The notes below the pieces were generated by a model, which was given only the letters and a program-made list of their open reading frames with translations, made no database searches and was not told the DNA's origin. From MED-G16 sp964467915 (GTDB lineage Bacteria; Bacteroidota; Bacteroidia; Cytophagales; MED-G16), in assembly GCA_964467915.1 (NCBI GenBank), contig CAYXSW010000002.1:1-64000 (forward strand): 64,000 nucleotides of DNA, given 5' to 3'. Both the position numbers and the translations under genes were made by a program. Below, in pieces: positions 43,547 through 50,744 of this stretch (position 1 is its first letter; the number at the start of each line of letters is the position of its first letter).

Positions 43547-44365
43547 ATGTCAAAGAAAATTAAACCAATCACTCCAGGTCTTAGATTTAGAATTGCTCCT
43601 TCTTTTGATGAGATAACTTCAAGTTCTCCAGAAAAATCACTTCTAAAATCACTTAAGAAATCTGGTGGCAGAAACAGTAGTGGTAAAATGACTGTTAGAA
43701 ATATAGGTGGGGGTCACAAAAGAAAAATGAGACTCATTGATTTTAAAAGAACTAAAGACGATATTGAAGCTTCAGTAAAAAGTATTGAATACGACCCAAA
43801 TAGATCAGCTAATATTGCATTAATATCATATGTTGATGGTGAAAAGAGTTATATTATTGCACCTAATGGTCTGAAAGTAGGTCTGAAAGTTATGTCTGGT
43901 AACTCTTCTCCTATCGAAGTTGGAAATTGCTTGAGTCTAGAGAATATCCCCTTAGGAACTATAATTCATAATGTAGAATTATTCCCTAAGAAAGGCGCAG
44001 CGATGGCACGAAGTGCTGGCTCATATGTTCAGCTTGTTGCAAAAGAAGGTAAATATGCAACTCTAAAATTACCATCTGGAGAAATGAGATTAGTTCTTCT
44101 AACTTGCAGGGCTACAATTGGTGCTGTATCAAATTCTGACCATATGAATACAAGACTTGGAAAAGCAGGTAGGAATAGGTGGTTAGGTAAAAGACCTAGA
44201 GTTAGGGCTGTAGCTATGAACCCAGTAGATCATCCCATGGGTGGTGGTGAAGGCAAAGCTAGTGGGGGACATCCTAGATCTAGAAGTGGTCTTTACAGCA
44301 AGGGTCTCAAGACTAGAAAGAAAAATAAATATTCTGATAAACTTATTATTAAAAAAAGAAAGTAG
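43547..44365 (+). CDS. rplB: Large ribosomal subunit protein uL2
   Basis: A 272-residue L2, close to the peptidyl transferase centre. The C-terminal signature N-P-V-D-H-P-M-G-G-G-E-G is intact, as is G-G-G-H-K-R-K near residue 58. The ATG at 43547 is preferred over a GTG immediately before it. Confidence 0.98.
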   Translation: MSKKIKPITPGLRFRIAPSFDEITSSSPEKSLLKSLKKSGGRNSSGKMTVRNIGGGHKRKMRLIDFKRTKDDIEASVKSIEYDPNRSANIALISYVDGEKSYIIAPNGLKVGLKVMSGNSSPIEVGNCLSLENIPLGTIIHNVELFPKKGAAMARSAGSYVQLVAKEGKYATLKLPSGEMRLVLLTCRATIGAVSNSDHMNTRLGKAGRNRWLGKRPRVRAVAMNPVDHPMGGGEGKASGGHPRSRSGLYSKGLKTRKKNKYSDKLIIKKRK

Positions 44366-44368
44366 AAA

Positions 44369-44638
44369 ATGGCTAGATCATTAAAAAAAGGACCATATAT
44401 TGACTTCAGACTTAGAAAAAAGATTGAAGATGCTAACGATAAAGGTAGCAAAGGCGTTATAAAAACTTGGTCTAGAAGATCTATGATATCTCCAGATTTT
44501 GTTGGACACACTTTTGCTGTTCATAATGGAAATAAGTTCATCCCAGTATATATAACTGAAAACATGGTAGGCCACAAATTAGGAGAGTTTTCTCCTACAA
44601 GGAACTTTAGGGGACATGTAAATAAAAAAAATAGATAA
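44369..44638 (+). CDS. rpsS: Small ribosomal subunit protein uS19
   Basis: An 89-residue S19 in the 30S head. It begins M-A-R-S-L-K-K-G-P-Y-I-D and has the signature V-G-H-K-L-G-E-F-S-P-T-R-N-F-R-G-H. Its stop codon shares one base with the rplV start. Confidence 0.98.
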   Translation: MARSLKKGPYIDFRLRKKIEDANDKGSKGVIKTWSRRSMISPDFVGHTFAVHNGNKFIPVYITENMVGHKLGEFSPTRNFRGHVNKKNR

Positions 44639-45012
44639 TGGAAGCAATAGCAAAACTTAAAAACGTCCCAACTTCTCCAAGAAAAATGAGATTGATAGCT
44701 GATTTGATTAGAGGCATGGGAGTTGACTTAGCATTAAACACTTTAAAATTTGATGCTAAAATTGGATCTAAGAGAATGGAAAAACTTCTACTATCCGCTA
44801 TTTCTAATTGGCAAGAAAAAAATAAAGATGATAAGATTGAGGATGCAGAGCTATTTATCAAAGAAATTTTTGTAAATGGCGGTAAGATGATAAAAAGATT
44901 GAGACCTGCTCCACAGGGTAGAGCTCATAGAATTAGAAAGAGGTCTAATCATATTACAATTGTATTAGATAGCTTAAAAAATCAAAATAAAAAAGATGGG
45001 GCAAAAAATTAA
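44638..45012 (+). CDS. rplV: Large ribosomal subunit protein uL22
   Basis: A 124-residue L22 lining the exit tunnel. The pattern S-P-R-K-M-R-L-I-A-D-L-I-R-G near the N-terminus and the loop R-L-R-P-A-P-Q-G-R-A-H-R-I-R-K-R are typical. It overlaps rpsC by 17 bases. Confidence 0.97.
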   Translation: MEAIAKLKNVPTSPRKMRLIADLIRGMGVDLALNTLKFDAKIGSKRMEKLLLSAISNWQEKNKDDKIEDAELFIKEIFVNGGKMIKRLRPAPQGRAHRIRKRSNHITIVLDSLKNQNKKDGAKN

Positions 45013-45670
45013 TCCAATAGGTCTAAGACTAGGAATCATTAAGGGTTGGGAATCTAGCTGGTACGGAGGAAAAAATTTCTCTGAAAAAATCGTCGAAGAT
45101 TACAAGATAAGAAATTATATAGGTCTTAGAATACCAAGAGGTGGTATCTCTAAAGTTGTTATAGAGAGAACAATGAAGCTGTTGGAGATCACAATTCATA
45201 CTGCTAGACCTGGTATTATTATTGGTAAAGGAGGTTCTGAAGTTGATAAGCTTAAAAATGAGCTAAAGAAAATTACTGGAAAAGATATCCAAATCAATAT
45301 TTTTGAAATAAAGAGACCAGAAATAGATGCAAAACTAATTGGTGATTCCATTGCTCAACAGTTGAGAGCTAGAATATCACATAGAAGAGCTATGAAGCAA
45401 GCTATAGCGTCTGCAATGAGAGTAGGAGCTAAGGGAATTAAAGTTAAAGTTTCAGGTAGAATTGGTGGAGCTGAGATGGCTAGATCAGAACAGTACAAGG
45501 AGGGGCAAACTCCATTACATACAATTAGAGCTGATATAGATTATGCAATTTGTGAATCTCAGACTATTTACGGAAAAATTGGAGTTAAGGTATGGGTATA
45601 CAAGGGTGAAGTTGTTGGTAAAAGAAGCCTATCACTAAATGTTGGAAGTAAAAATACTTTTAAAGCCTAA
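44996..45670 (+). CDS. rpsC: Small ribosomal subunit protein uS3
   Basis: A 224-residue S3 at the mRNA entry. It begins M-G-Q-K-I-N-P-I-G-L-R-L-G and carries the KH-domain loop I-I-I-G-K-G-G-S-E and the C-terminal G-K-I-G-V-K-V-W signature. Confidence 0.98.
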   Translation: MGQKINPIGLRLGIIKGWESSWYGGKNFSEKIVEDYKIRNYIGLRIPRGGISKVVIERTMKLLEITIHTARPGIIIGKGGSEVDKLKNELKKITGKDIQINIFEIKRPEIDAKLIGDSIAQQLRARISHRRAMKQAIASAMRVGAKGIKVKVSGRIGGAEMARSEQYKEGQTPLHTIRADIDYAICESQTIYGKIGVKVWVYKGEVVGKRSLSLNVGSKNTFKA

Positions 45671-45680
45671 TTGAAGAAAA

Positions 45681-46100
45681 ATGTTACAACCAAAGAGAAC
45701 AAAATTTAGAAAAAAACAGAAAGGTAGAGTAAAAGGTATTGCTCAGAGGGGTCATACTATAAGTTTTGGGTCTTTTGGGACTAAATCTTTAGAGGCTGGC
45801 TGGATCACTTCAAGACAAATAGAAGCTGCTAGGATTGCTGTTACAAGAAAAATGAAACGTGAAGGTCAAGTGTGGATAAGAATTTTTCCAGATAAGCCAA
45901 TCACTAAAAAACCTGCAGAGGTAAGGATGGGTAAAGGTAAGGGTGCTCCTGAGTATTGGGTTGCTGTAGTTAAACCTGGAACAATTATGTTTGAGGTAGG
46001 TGGTGTAACTATTGCTGAAGCTAAAGAGGCCTTGAGATTAGCTGCTCAGAAATTACCAGTCAGAACAAAATTTGTAACTAGAAGAGATTACGCAGAATAA
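45681..46100 (+). CDS. rplP: Large ribosomal subunit protein uL16
   Basis: A 139-residue L16, which contacts the A-site tRNA. Conserved segments are M-L-Q-P-K-R-T-K-F-R-K, R-I-F-P-D-K-P-I-T-K-K-P and R-M-G-K-G-K-G. One base separates it from rpmC. Confidence 0.98.
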   Translation: MLQPKRTKFRKKQKGRVKGIAQRGHTISFGSFGTKSLEAGWITSRQIEAARIAVTRKMKREGQVWIRIFPDKPITKKPAEVRMGKGKGAPEYWVAVVKPGTIMFEVGGVTIAEAKEALRLAAQKLPVRTKFVTRRDYAE

Positions 46101-46101
46101 T

Positions 46102-46296
46102 ATGAAGAATTCAGAATTAAGAGCTTTATCGGTTGAAGAACTTCAAAAGAAGTTGGTTGTTGAGAAAGAAAATCTTGAAAAATTGATTTTTTCTCATGCT
46201 GCTACTCCTATTGAAAATCCTATGAGAATTAAAGTTGCAAGAAGATTTGTTGCAAGAATTAAAACAGAAATAAATAATAAGGCATTAAAAGCTTAA
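46102..46296 (+). CDS. rpmC: Large ribosomal subunit protein uL29
   Basis: A 64-residue L29 at the tunnel exit. It has the pattern L-R-A-L-S-V-E-E-L-Q-K-K-L and the C-terminal R-R-F-V-A-R-I-K-T-E. Position between rplP and rpsQ is standard. Confidence 0.96.
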   Translation: MKNSELRALSVEELQKKLVVEKENLEKLIFSHAATPIENPMRIKVARRFVARIKTEINNKALKA

Positions 46297-46300
46297 TGAT

Positions 46301-46555
46301 ATGGAAAGAAACTTAAGAAAACAGAGAGAGGGAATAGTTACTAGTAATAAAATGGATAAGACTATTACGGTTGAAGTGCAGAGAAGAGTTAAGCACCCTA
46401 TTTATGGTAAATTTGTTAAGAAATCCTCAAAACTTACTGCTCATGACGAAAATAATCAATGTGATATTGGTGATTTGGTTAGGGTGATGGAGACAAGACC
46501 TATAAGTAAAAAGAAGAGGTGGAGGTTAACTAAAATAGTTGAAAAAGTAAAATAG
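46301..46555 (+). CDS. rpsQ: Small ribosomal subunit protein uS17
   Basis: An 84-residue S17, an early 16S-binding protein. Core motifs are G-I-V-T-S-N-K-M-D-K-T-I-T-V and G-D-L-V-R-V-M-E-T-R-P-I-S-K-K-K-R-W. Confidence 0.97.
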   Translation: MERNLRKQREGIVTSNKMDKTITVEVQRRVKHPIYGKFVKKSSKLTAHDENNQCDIGDLVRVMETRPISKKKRWRLTKIVEKVK

Positions 46556-46557
46556 TT

Positions 46558-46926
46558 ATGATACAACAAGAAAGTAGATTAAAGGTTGCTGATAATAGTG
46601 GTGCTAAAGAGGTACTTTGTATCAGAGTCCTTGGTGGCACAAAGAAAAGATATGCTTCAGTTGGAGATAAAATTGTTGTCTCTGTAAAACATGCTATACC
46701 TTCAAGTTCTGTCAAAAAGGGAGCGGTTACAAGAGCTGTTGTGGTAAGAACAAAAAAAGAAGTTAGAAGAAAAGATGGTTCTTATATACGATTTGAAGAC
46801 AATGCAGCAATTTTATTAAATGAAAATGATGAGCTAAAGGGTACTAGGGTCTTTGGTCCTGTTGCAAGAGAGCTAAGAGAAAAAAACTTTATGAAAATAC
46901 TTTCACTTGCACCTGAAGTACTATAA
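46558..46926 (+). CDS. rplN: Large ribosomal subunit protein uL14
   Basis: A 122-residue L14, the docking site of RsfS (also encoded in this window). It begins M-I-Q-Q-E-S-R-L-K-V-A-D-N-S-G-A-K and ends with the R-V-F-G-P-V-A-R-E-L-R signature. Confidence 0.98.
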   Translation: MIQQESRLKVADNSGAKEVLCIRVLGGTKKRYASVGDKIVVSVKHAIPSSSVKKGAVTRAVVVRTKKEVRRKDGSYIRFEDNAAILLNENDELKGTRVFGPVARELREKNFMKILSLAPEVL

Positions 46927-46936
46927 ATATATATAC

Positions 46937-47251
46937 ATGAAAATACATATTAAAAAAGGAGATACTGTTTATGTTTTGTCAGGGAACGATAAAGGCAAGT
47001 CTGCTAAAGTTCTTACTGTATTTCCATCAAAGTATAAAGCAATAGTTGAGGGTATTAACCTTTCAACAAAACATATAAAGCCTTCAGCTGATAATCCAAA
47101 GGGAGGTATTGAAAAGCAAGAGTCACCAATTCATATAAGTAATTTAATGTTAGTTGATCCTTCTGACGGTAAACCAACAAAGATTTATAGGAAAAGAAAT
47201 AAAGATGGTAAAATCGAAAGATTATCTAAAAAAACAAATAAAATTATATAA
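46937..47251 (+). CDS. rplX: Large ribosomal subunit protein uL24
   Basis: A 104-residue L24, an assembly initiator. The KOW motif is near the start (I-K-K-G-D-T-V-Y-V-L-S-G-N-D-K-G-K). The ATG at 46937 is chosen; an upstream TTG in frame would overlap rplN and add a non-conserved leader. Confidence 0.96.
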   Translation: MKIHIKKGDTVYVLSGNDKGKSAKVLTVFPSKYKAIVEGINLSTKHIKPSADNPKGGIEKQESPIHISNLMLVDPSDGKPTKIYRKRNKDGKIERLSKKTNKII

Positions 47252-47253
47252 TA

Positions 47254-47805
47254 ATGGGATTTCCAAGATTAAAGAAAAAATATATTGAAGAAATTTCTCC
47301 AGCTCTAATGGAAAAGCTTCAATATAAATCTATTATGCAGGTTCCTAAGATTAAAAAGATTTCAATTAATCAGGGTTTAGGTGCAGCAGTAAATGATAAA
47401 AAATTAATTCAGGCTGGTGTTGATGAACTTACATTAATTACAGGACAGAAGGCTGTAGCTACAAAAGCTAAGAAATCTATATCAAACTTTAAGTTGAGAG
47501 AGGACCTCCCAATTGGAGCTAAAGTTACTCTGAGAGGAGATATGATGTATGAGTTTTTAGATAGATTAATTTCTGTATCTCTTCCTAGAGTTAGGGATTT
47601 TAGAGGTCTAAATAATAAAGGTTTTGACGGACATGGTAATTACACATTAGGGGTTAAAGAGCAGATTATCTTTCCAGAGATAAGTATTGATAAAATCAAT
47701 AAGGTTACAGGAATGAATATTACAATAGTTGTTGATTCAAATACCGATAAAGAAAGTTATGAGTTGTTAAAGGCTTTTGGAATGCCTTTTATCTCAAAAA
47801 ATTAA
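47254..47805 (+). CDS. rplE: Large ribosomal subunit protein uL5
   Basis: A 183-residue L5, which binds 5S rRNA and contacts P-site tRNA. Signatures are V-P-K-I-K-K-I-S-I-N-Q-G-L-G and L-P-R-V-R-D-F-R-G-L. Two bases separate it from rplX. Confidence 0.98.
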   Translation: MGFPRLKKKYIEEISPALMEKLQYKSIMQVPKIKKISINQGLGAAVNDKKLIQAGVDELTLITGQKAVATKAKKSISNFKLREDLPIGAKVTLRGDMMYEFLDRLISVSLPRVRDFRGLNNKGFDGHGNYTLGVKEQIIFPEISIDKINKVTGMNITIVVDSNTDKESYELLKAFGMPFISKN

Positions 47806-47814
47806 ATATAAATT

Positions 47815-48084
47815 ATGGCAAAAAACGCAGTTAAAGTTAGAGATCTAAAAAGAAGAAAGCTTGTTGATAAGCTCGCTGCCAAAAGGGCTGAGCTTAAAGC
47901 TAAAGGTGACTGGGAAGGACTTGATAAACTCCCAAGAAACTCATCTTCTGTTAGACTACATAATAGATGTAGCTTATCCGGTAGACCAAAAGGTTATATG
48001 AGAAAGTTTGGTATATCTAGATTGGAATTTAGAAAGATGGCTTCTGAGGGGAAGATACCTGGTATAACTAAGGCTAGTTGGTAA
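47815..48084 (+). CDS. rpsN: Small ribosomal subunit protein uS14
   Basis: An 89-residue S14 of the longer, zinc-free (C-minus) type, with N-R-C-S-L-S-G-R-P-K-G-Y but no C-x-x-C pairs. The C-terminal codons contain the -33 element of the rpsH promoter. Confidence 0.97.
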   Translation: MAKNAVKVRDLKRRKLVDKLAAKRAELKAKGDWEGLDKLPRNSSSVRLHNRCSLSGRPKGYMRKFGISRLEFRKMASEGKIPGITKASW

Positions 48085-48109
48085 ACTTTACTTTAATTGA
48101 TTAAATTTG
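48078..48109 (+). promoter_or_regulatory. Internal promoter before rpsH
   Basis: TTG at 48078-48080, within the last codons of rpsN, is 21 bases before TAAATTTG (48102-48109). This is an exact Bacteroidota-type pair at the long end of the allowed spacing. The 46-base rpsN-rpsH gap is longer than its neighbours, which fits a secondary promoter inside the ribosomal cluster. Confidence 0.6.
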
Positions 48110-48130
48110 CAAGCTTTTTAAAAAAAGAAT

Positions 48131-48529
48131 ATGAATACTGATACAATTGCAGACTTTTTAACAAGAATTAGAAATGCTATAACAGCAAACAAAAGAATTG
48201 TTGAGATTCCTGCCTCAAATATTAAAAAAGAAATAACAAAGGTCCTTCATGATAAGGGTTTTATAACTAACTATAAGTTTGAGGATAAAGGTCCACAGGG
48301 AACAATTAAAATTGCTCTCAAATACAATCCAAGGACAAATCTATCTGCTATTGAAAAAATTTCAAGAGTTAGTAAGCCTGGTTTAAGAAAGTATGTAAAC
48401 TTTGAAAATTTACCTAGAGTAATTAATGGGCTTGGAATAGCAATTTTATCTACCTCTAAAGGTGTAATAACAGATAAAGAGGCAAGAAAATTAAAAATAG
48501 GTGGAGAAGTTTTATGTTATGTTTATTAA
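48131..48529 (+). CDS. rpsH: Small ribosomal subunit protein uS8
   Basis: A 132-residue S8 with the N-terminal pattern D-T-I-A-D-F-L-T-R-I-R-N-A and the C-terminal signature G-L-G-I-A-I-L-S-T-S-K-G-V-I-T-D. It is the first gene after the internal promoter. Confidence 0.98.
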   Translation: MNTDTIADFLTRIRNAITANKRIVEIPASNIKKEITKVLHDKGFITNYKFEDKGPQGTIKIALKYNPRTNLSAIEKISRVSKPGLRKYVNFENLPRVINGLGIAILSTSKGVITDKEARKLKIGGEVLCYVY

Positions 48530-48538
48530 TTAAATGAT

Positions 48539-49093
48539 ATGTCAAGAATAGGTTTAAATCCAATTTCAATTCCGGAAGGTGTCACTGTAAATGTTAACGG
48601 TTCAGTTGTTAATGTTAAAGGACCAAAAGGGGAACTTAATCAAAATTTTGATCCTGATTTTAAGATTAAAATTGAAGATAACGCACTAACAGTTAGTAGA
48701 CCATCTGAACAGAAAAGACATAAGGCACTTCATGGCCTCTACAGATCTTTAATTAATAATGCTGTTTATGGTGTTTCAGAAGGCTATGAACATAAACTGG
48801 AATTAGTTGGTGTTGGTTATAAAGCCTCAAATCAAGGTAATTTGCTGAATTTAAGTCTTGGATACTCTCACAACATATATTTTCAAATACCCGAAGAATT
48901 AAAAGTGGCTACAGAGACTCAGAAAGGTAAAGCTCCTGTGATAACTTTAAATGGTATTGATAAACAACTTATTGGACAAATTTCCGCAAAATTGAAATCA
49001 TTGAGACCGGTTGAGCCATATAAAGGTAAAGGAGTTAAGTTTGTTGGAGAATACGTTAGAAGAAAAGTTGGTAAAACTGCTGCTGCTGCATAA
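48539..49093 (+). CDS. rplF: Large ribosomal subunit protein uL6
   Basis: A 184-residue L6 near the GTPase centre. It has the duplicated fold with V-N-V-K-G-P-K-G-E-L and the C-terminal signature E-P-Y-K-G-K-G-V-K; the end is an alanine stretch. Confidence 0.98.
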   Translation: MSRIGLNPISIPEGVTVNVNGSVVNVKGPKGELNQNFDPDFKIKIEDNALTVSRPSEQKRHKALHGLYRSLINNAVYGVSEGYEHKLELVGVGYKASNQGNLLNLSLGYSHNIYFQIPEELKVATETQKGKAPVITLNGIDKQLIGQISAKLKSLRPVEPYKGKGVKFVGEYVRRKVGKTAAAA

Positions 49094-49104
49094 ATTTTAT
49101 AAAT

Positions 49105-49455
49105 ATGAGTGTTAATAAGGAAAAAAGAAGACTTAAAATAAGAAAAAGTATCAGATCTAAAATATCAGGCACAAAGGAAAGGCCCAGGGTCTCTGTATTC
49201 AAGAGTAATAAAGCAATTTATTCTCAGATTATTGATGACATGAGTGGAAACACATTAGTTTCTTGTTCATCAGTAGATATAAAGAAATTTGGTAAAAATA
49301 ATGTAGAATCCTCAAAAGAGGTTGGAATTAAATTAGCTGAAAAGGCTGAGAAAAAAGGAATCAAAAAAGTGCTTTTTGATAGAGGAGGTTACATATACCA
49401 TGGTAAAATAAAATCTTTTGCAGAAGGGGCAAGAGAAGGAGGATTAATTTTTTAA
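49105..49455 (+). CDS. rplR: Large ribosomal subunit protein uL18
   Basis: A 116-residue L18, a 5S rRNA-binding protein. R-P-R-V-S-V-F-K-S-N-K-A-I-Y-S-Q and the C-terminal F-D-R-G-G-Y-I-Y-H-G are family signatures. Confidence 0.97.
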   Translation: MSVNKEKRRLKIRKSIRSKISGTKERPRVSVFKSNKAIYSQIIDDMSGNTLVSCSSVDIKKFGKNNVESSKEVGIKLAEKAEKKGIKKVLFDRGGYIYHGKIKSFAEGAREGGLIF

Positions 49456-49459
49456 TAAT

Positions 49460-49963
49460 ATGAAAAACATTAAAGCAAGTGATTTAGAATTAAAGGAAAA
49501 AGTTGTCTCAATTCAAAGAGTAGCTAAGGTTGTGAAAGGCGGTAGAAGGTTTAGTTTTTCTGCTATTGTAGTTGTAGGAAATGAAAATGGAGTTGTTGGT
49601 TATGGATTAGGTAAAGCTAATGAAGTCACTAATGCTATAATTAAGGGAACTGATGATGCTAAGAAAAACCTTATTAATGTTCCTGTATATAAAAACACTA
49701 TTCCACACGAAATACTTGGTAAATATGGTGGGGGACTTGTTCTTATTAAGCCTGCTTCACCTGGTACTGGTGTAATAGCCGGAGGTGCTATGAGAGCTGT
49801 TATGGAAAGTGCTGGAATTAAAGATGTTTTAGCAAAGTCTAAAGGTTCTTCGAATCCTCATAATGTTGTGAAAGCAACTTTTGATGGATTGATTAGATTA
49901 CGAGATCCACTTGCGATTGCTAAGCAAAGGGGTGTAAGTTTAAAAAAGGTATTTAATGGCTAA
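49460..49963 (+). CDS. rpsE: Small ribosomal subunit protein uS5
   Basis: A 167-residue S5 affecting decoding fidelity. It has K-G-G-R-R-F-S-F-S-A-I-V-V-V-G, G-Y-G-L-G-K-A and P-A-S-P-G-T-G-V-I-A-G-G. It overlaps the rpmD start by 8 bases. Confidence 0.98.
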   Translation: MKNIKASDLELKEKVVSIQRVAKVVKGGRRFSFSAIVVVGNENGVVGYGLGKANEVTNAIIKGTDDAKKNLINVPVYKNTIPHEILGKYGGGLVLIKPASPGTGVIAGGAMRAVMESAGIKDVLAKSKGSSNPHNVVKATFDGLIRLRDPLAIAKQRGVSLKKVFNG

Positions 49964-50289
49964 GGAAAAAAAAATAAAGGTTTCTATTACTCAAGTTAAG
50001 AGTACAATATCTCAAACCGCTAGACAGAAAAAGACAATTTCTGCATTAGGTTTAGGTAAAATCAATAGAACTGTAGAAAAGATAATGACACCTCAAGTAA
50101 GAGGTATGATTAATAAAGTAAATCATTTAATTGAAGTAAAAGAAGTAAAAGAAGTAAAANNNNNNNNNNNNNNNNNNNNNNNNNNNNNNNNNNNNNNNNN
50201 NNNNNNNNNNNNNNNNNNNNNNNNNNNNNNNNNNNNNNNNNNNNNNNNNNNNNNNNNNNGAAGTAAAAGAAGTAAAAGAAGTAAAATAA
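49956..50289 (+). CDS. rpmD: Large ribosomal subunit protein uL30 with Glu-Val-Lys repeat tail (contains gap)
   Basis: The normal L30 core is residues 1 to about 59 (V-S-I-T-Q-V-K-S-T-I, then T-P-Q-V-R-G-M-I-N-K-V-N-H-L-I). The core then runs straight into repeats of Glu-Val-Lys encoded by GAAGTAAAA: three copies before the 100-N gap and three after it. Read in the repeat frame, the copies after the gap end in TAA at 50287-50289, whose last base is the A of the rplO ATG. The true copy number is unknown. Typical L30 ends within a few residues of H-L-I, so the tail is an addition. The end coordinate depends on the gap being a whole number of codons in reality. Confidence 0.8.
50133..50286 (+). 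repeat. GAAGTAAAA tandem repeat (at least six copies) in rpmD
   Basis: Perfect 9-base units lie at 50133-50159 (three copies) and 50260-50286 (three copies), flanking the N run. All six visible copies are identical at the base level, not only at the protein level, which points to recent expansion by slippage. The 9-base period keeps the frame at any copy number. Confidence 0.85.
50160..50259. other. Assembly gap of 100 N
   Basis: Exactly 100 undetermined bases, a conventional placeholder for a gap of unknown length. It lies inside the GAAGTAAAA repeat, so the assembler probably failed because the array is longer than the reads or k-mer. Taken literally, 100 N shifts the frame by one relative to the repeats. 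Confidence 0.97.
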
Positions 50290-50744
50290 TGAAACTACAT
50301 ACTTTAAAACCGGCAGAGGGATCAACAAAACCAGGTAAGAGGATAGCTAGAGGACAAGGTTCTGGAAGAGGAGGAACATCGACTAGAGGACATAAAGGTG
50401 CTCAGTCAAGATCTGGATATTCAAGAAAAGCTGGATTTGAAGGAGGGCAGATGCCATTATATAGGAGGGTTCCGAAATTTGGCTTTAGATCTCCAAATAG
50501 GATAGAAACTAAACCTATTAATTTAGATACAATCCAGACACTATGTGAATCTTCTAAGGTAAAAGAAATTAATCCTGAATTTTTAATAAAGAATGGTTAT
50601 GCAAAAAAATCTGATCTTATTAAAGTTCTTGGAAGAGGTAAACTAAAAGCTAAAGTAAATGTTACTTCGCACTATTTTTCAGCTACAGCAATAAAAGCTA
50701 TAGAGAAATCAGGTGGAAAAGTTAAGAAATTGATTAATGATTAA
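50289..50744 (+). CDS. rplO: Large ribosomal subunit protein uL15
   Basis: A 151-residue L15 starting at the ATG that overlaps the rpmD stop by one base. The N-terminus M-K-L-H-T-L-K-P and the glycine-rich R-G-Q-G-S-G-R-G-G-T-S-T-R-G-H-K-G are typical; G-G-Q-M-P-L-Y-R-R-V-P follows. It overlaps secY by 8 bases. Confidence 0.98.
   Translation: MKLHTLKPAEGSTKPGKRIARGQGSGRGGTSTRGHKGAQSRSGYSRKAGFEGGQMPLYRRVPKFGFRSPNRIETKPINLDTIQTLCESSKVKEINPEFLIKNGYAKKSDLIKVLGRGKLKAKVNVTSHYFSATAIKAIEKSGGKVKKLIND

Noticed and set aside
46907..46936. TTG start for rplX inside rplN
   Set aside because: The added residues are not part of uL24; the ATG at 46937 is followed directly by the KOW domain.
50133..50286. 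GAAGTAAAA repeats as a CRISPR array
   Set aside because: Units are 9 bases, directly adjacent without spacers, and in frame with a ribosomal protein gene; no cas genes are nearby.
49956..50744. A single open frame joining rpmD and rplO through the N run
   Set aside because: The 100-N placeholder shifts frame: the repeat reads Glu-Val-Lys before the gap and Ser-Lys-Arg after it. Both proteins have normal separate ends (TAA at 50287, ATG at 50289), so the fusion is an artefact.
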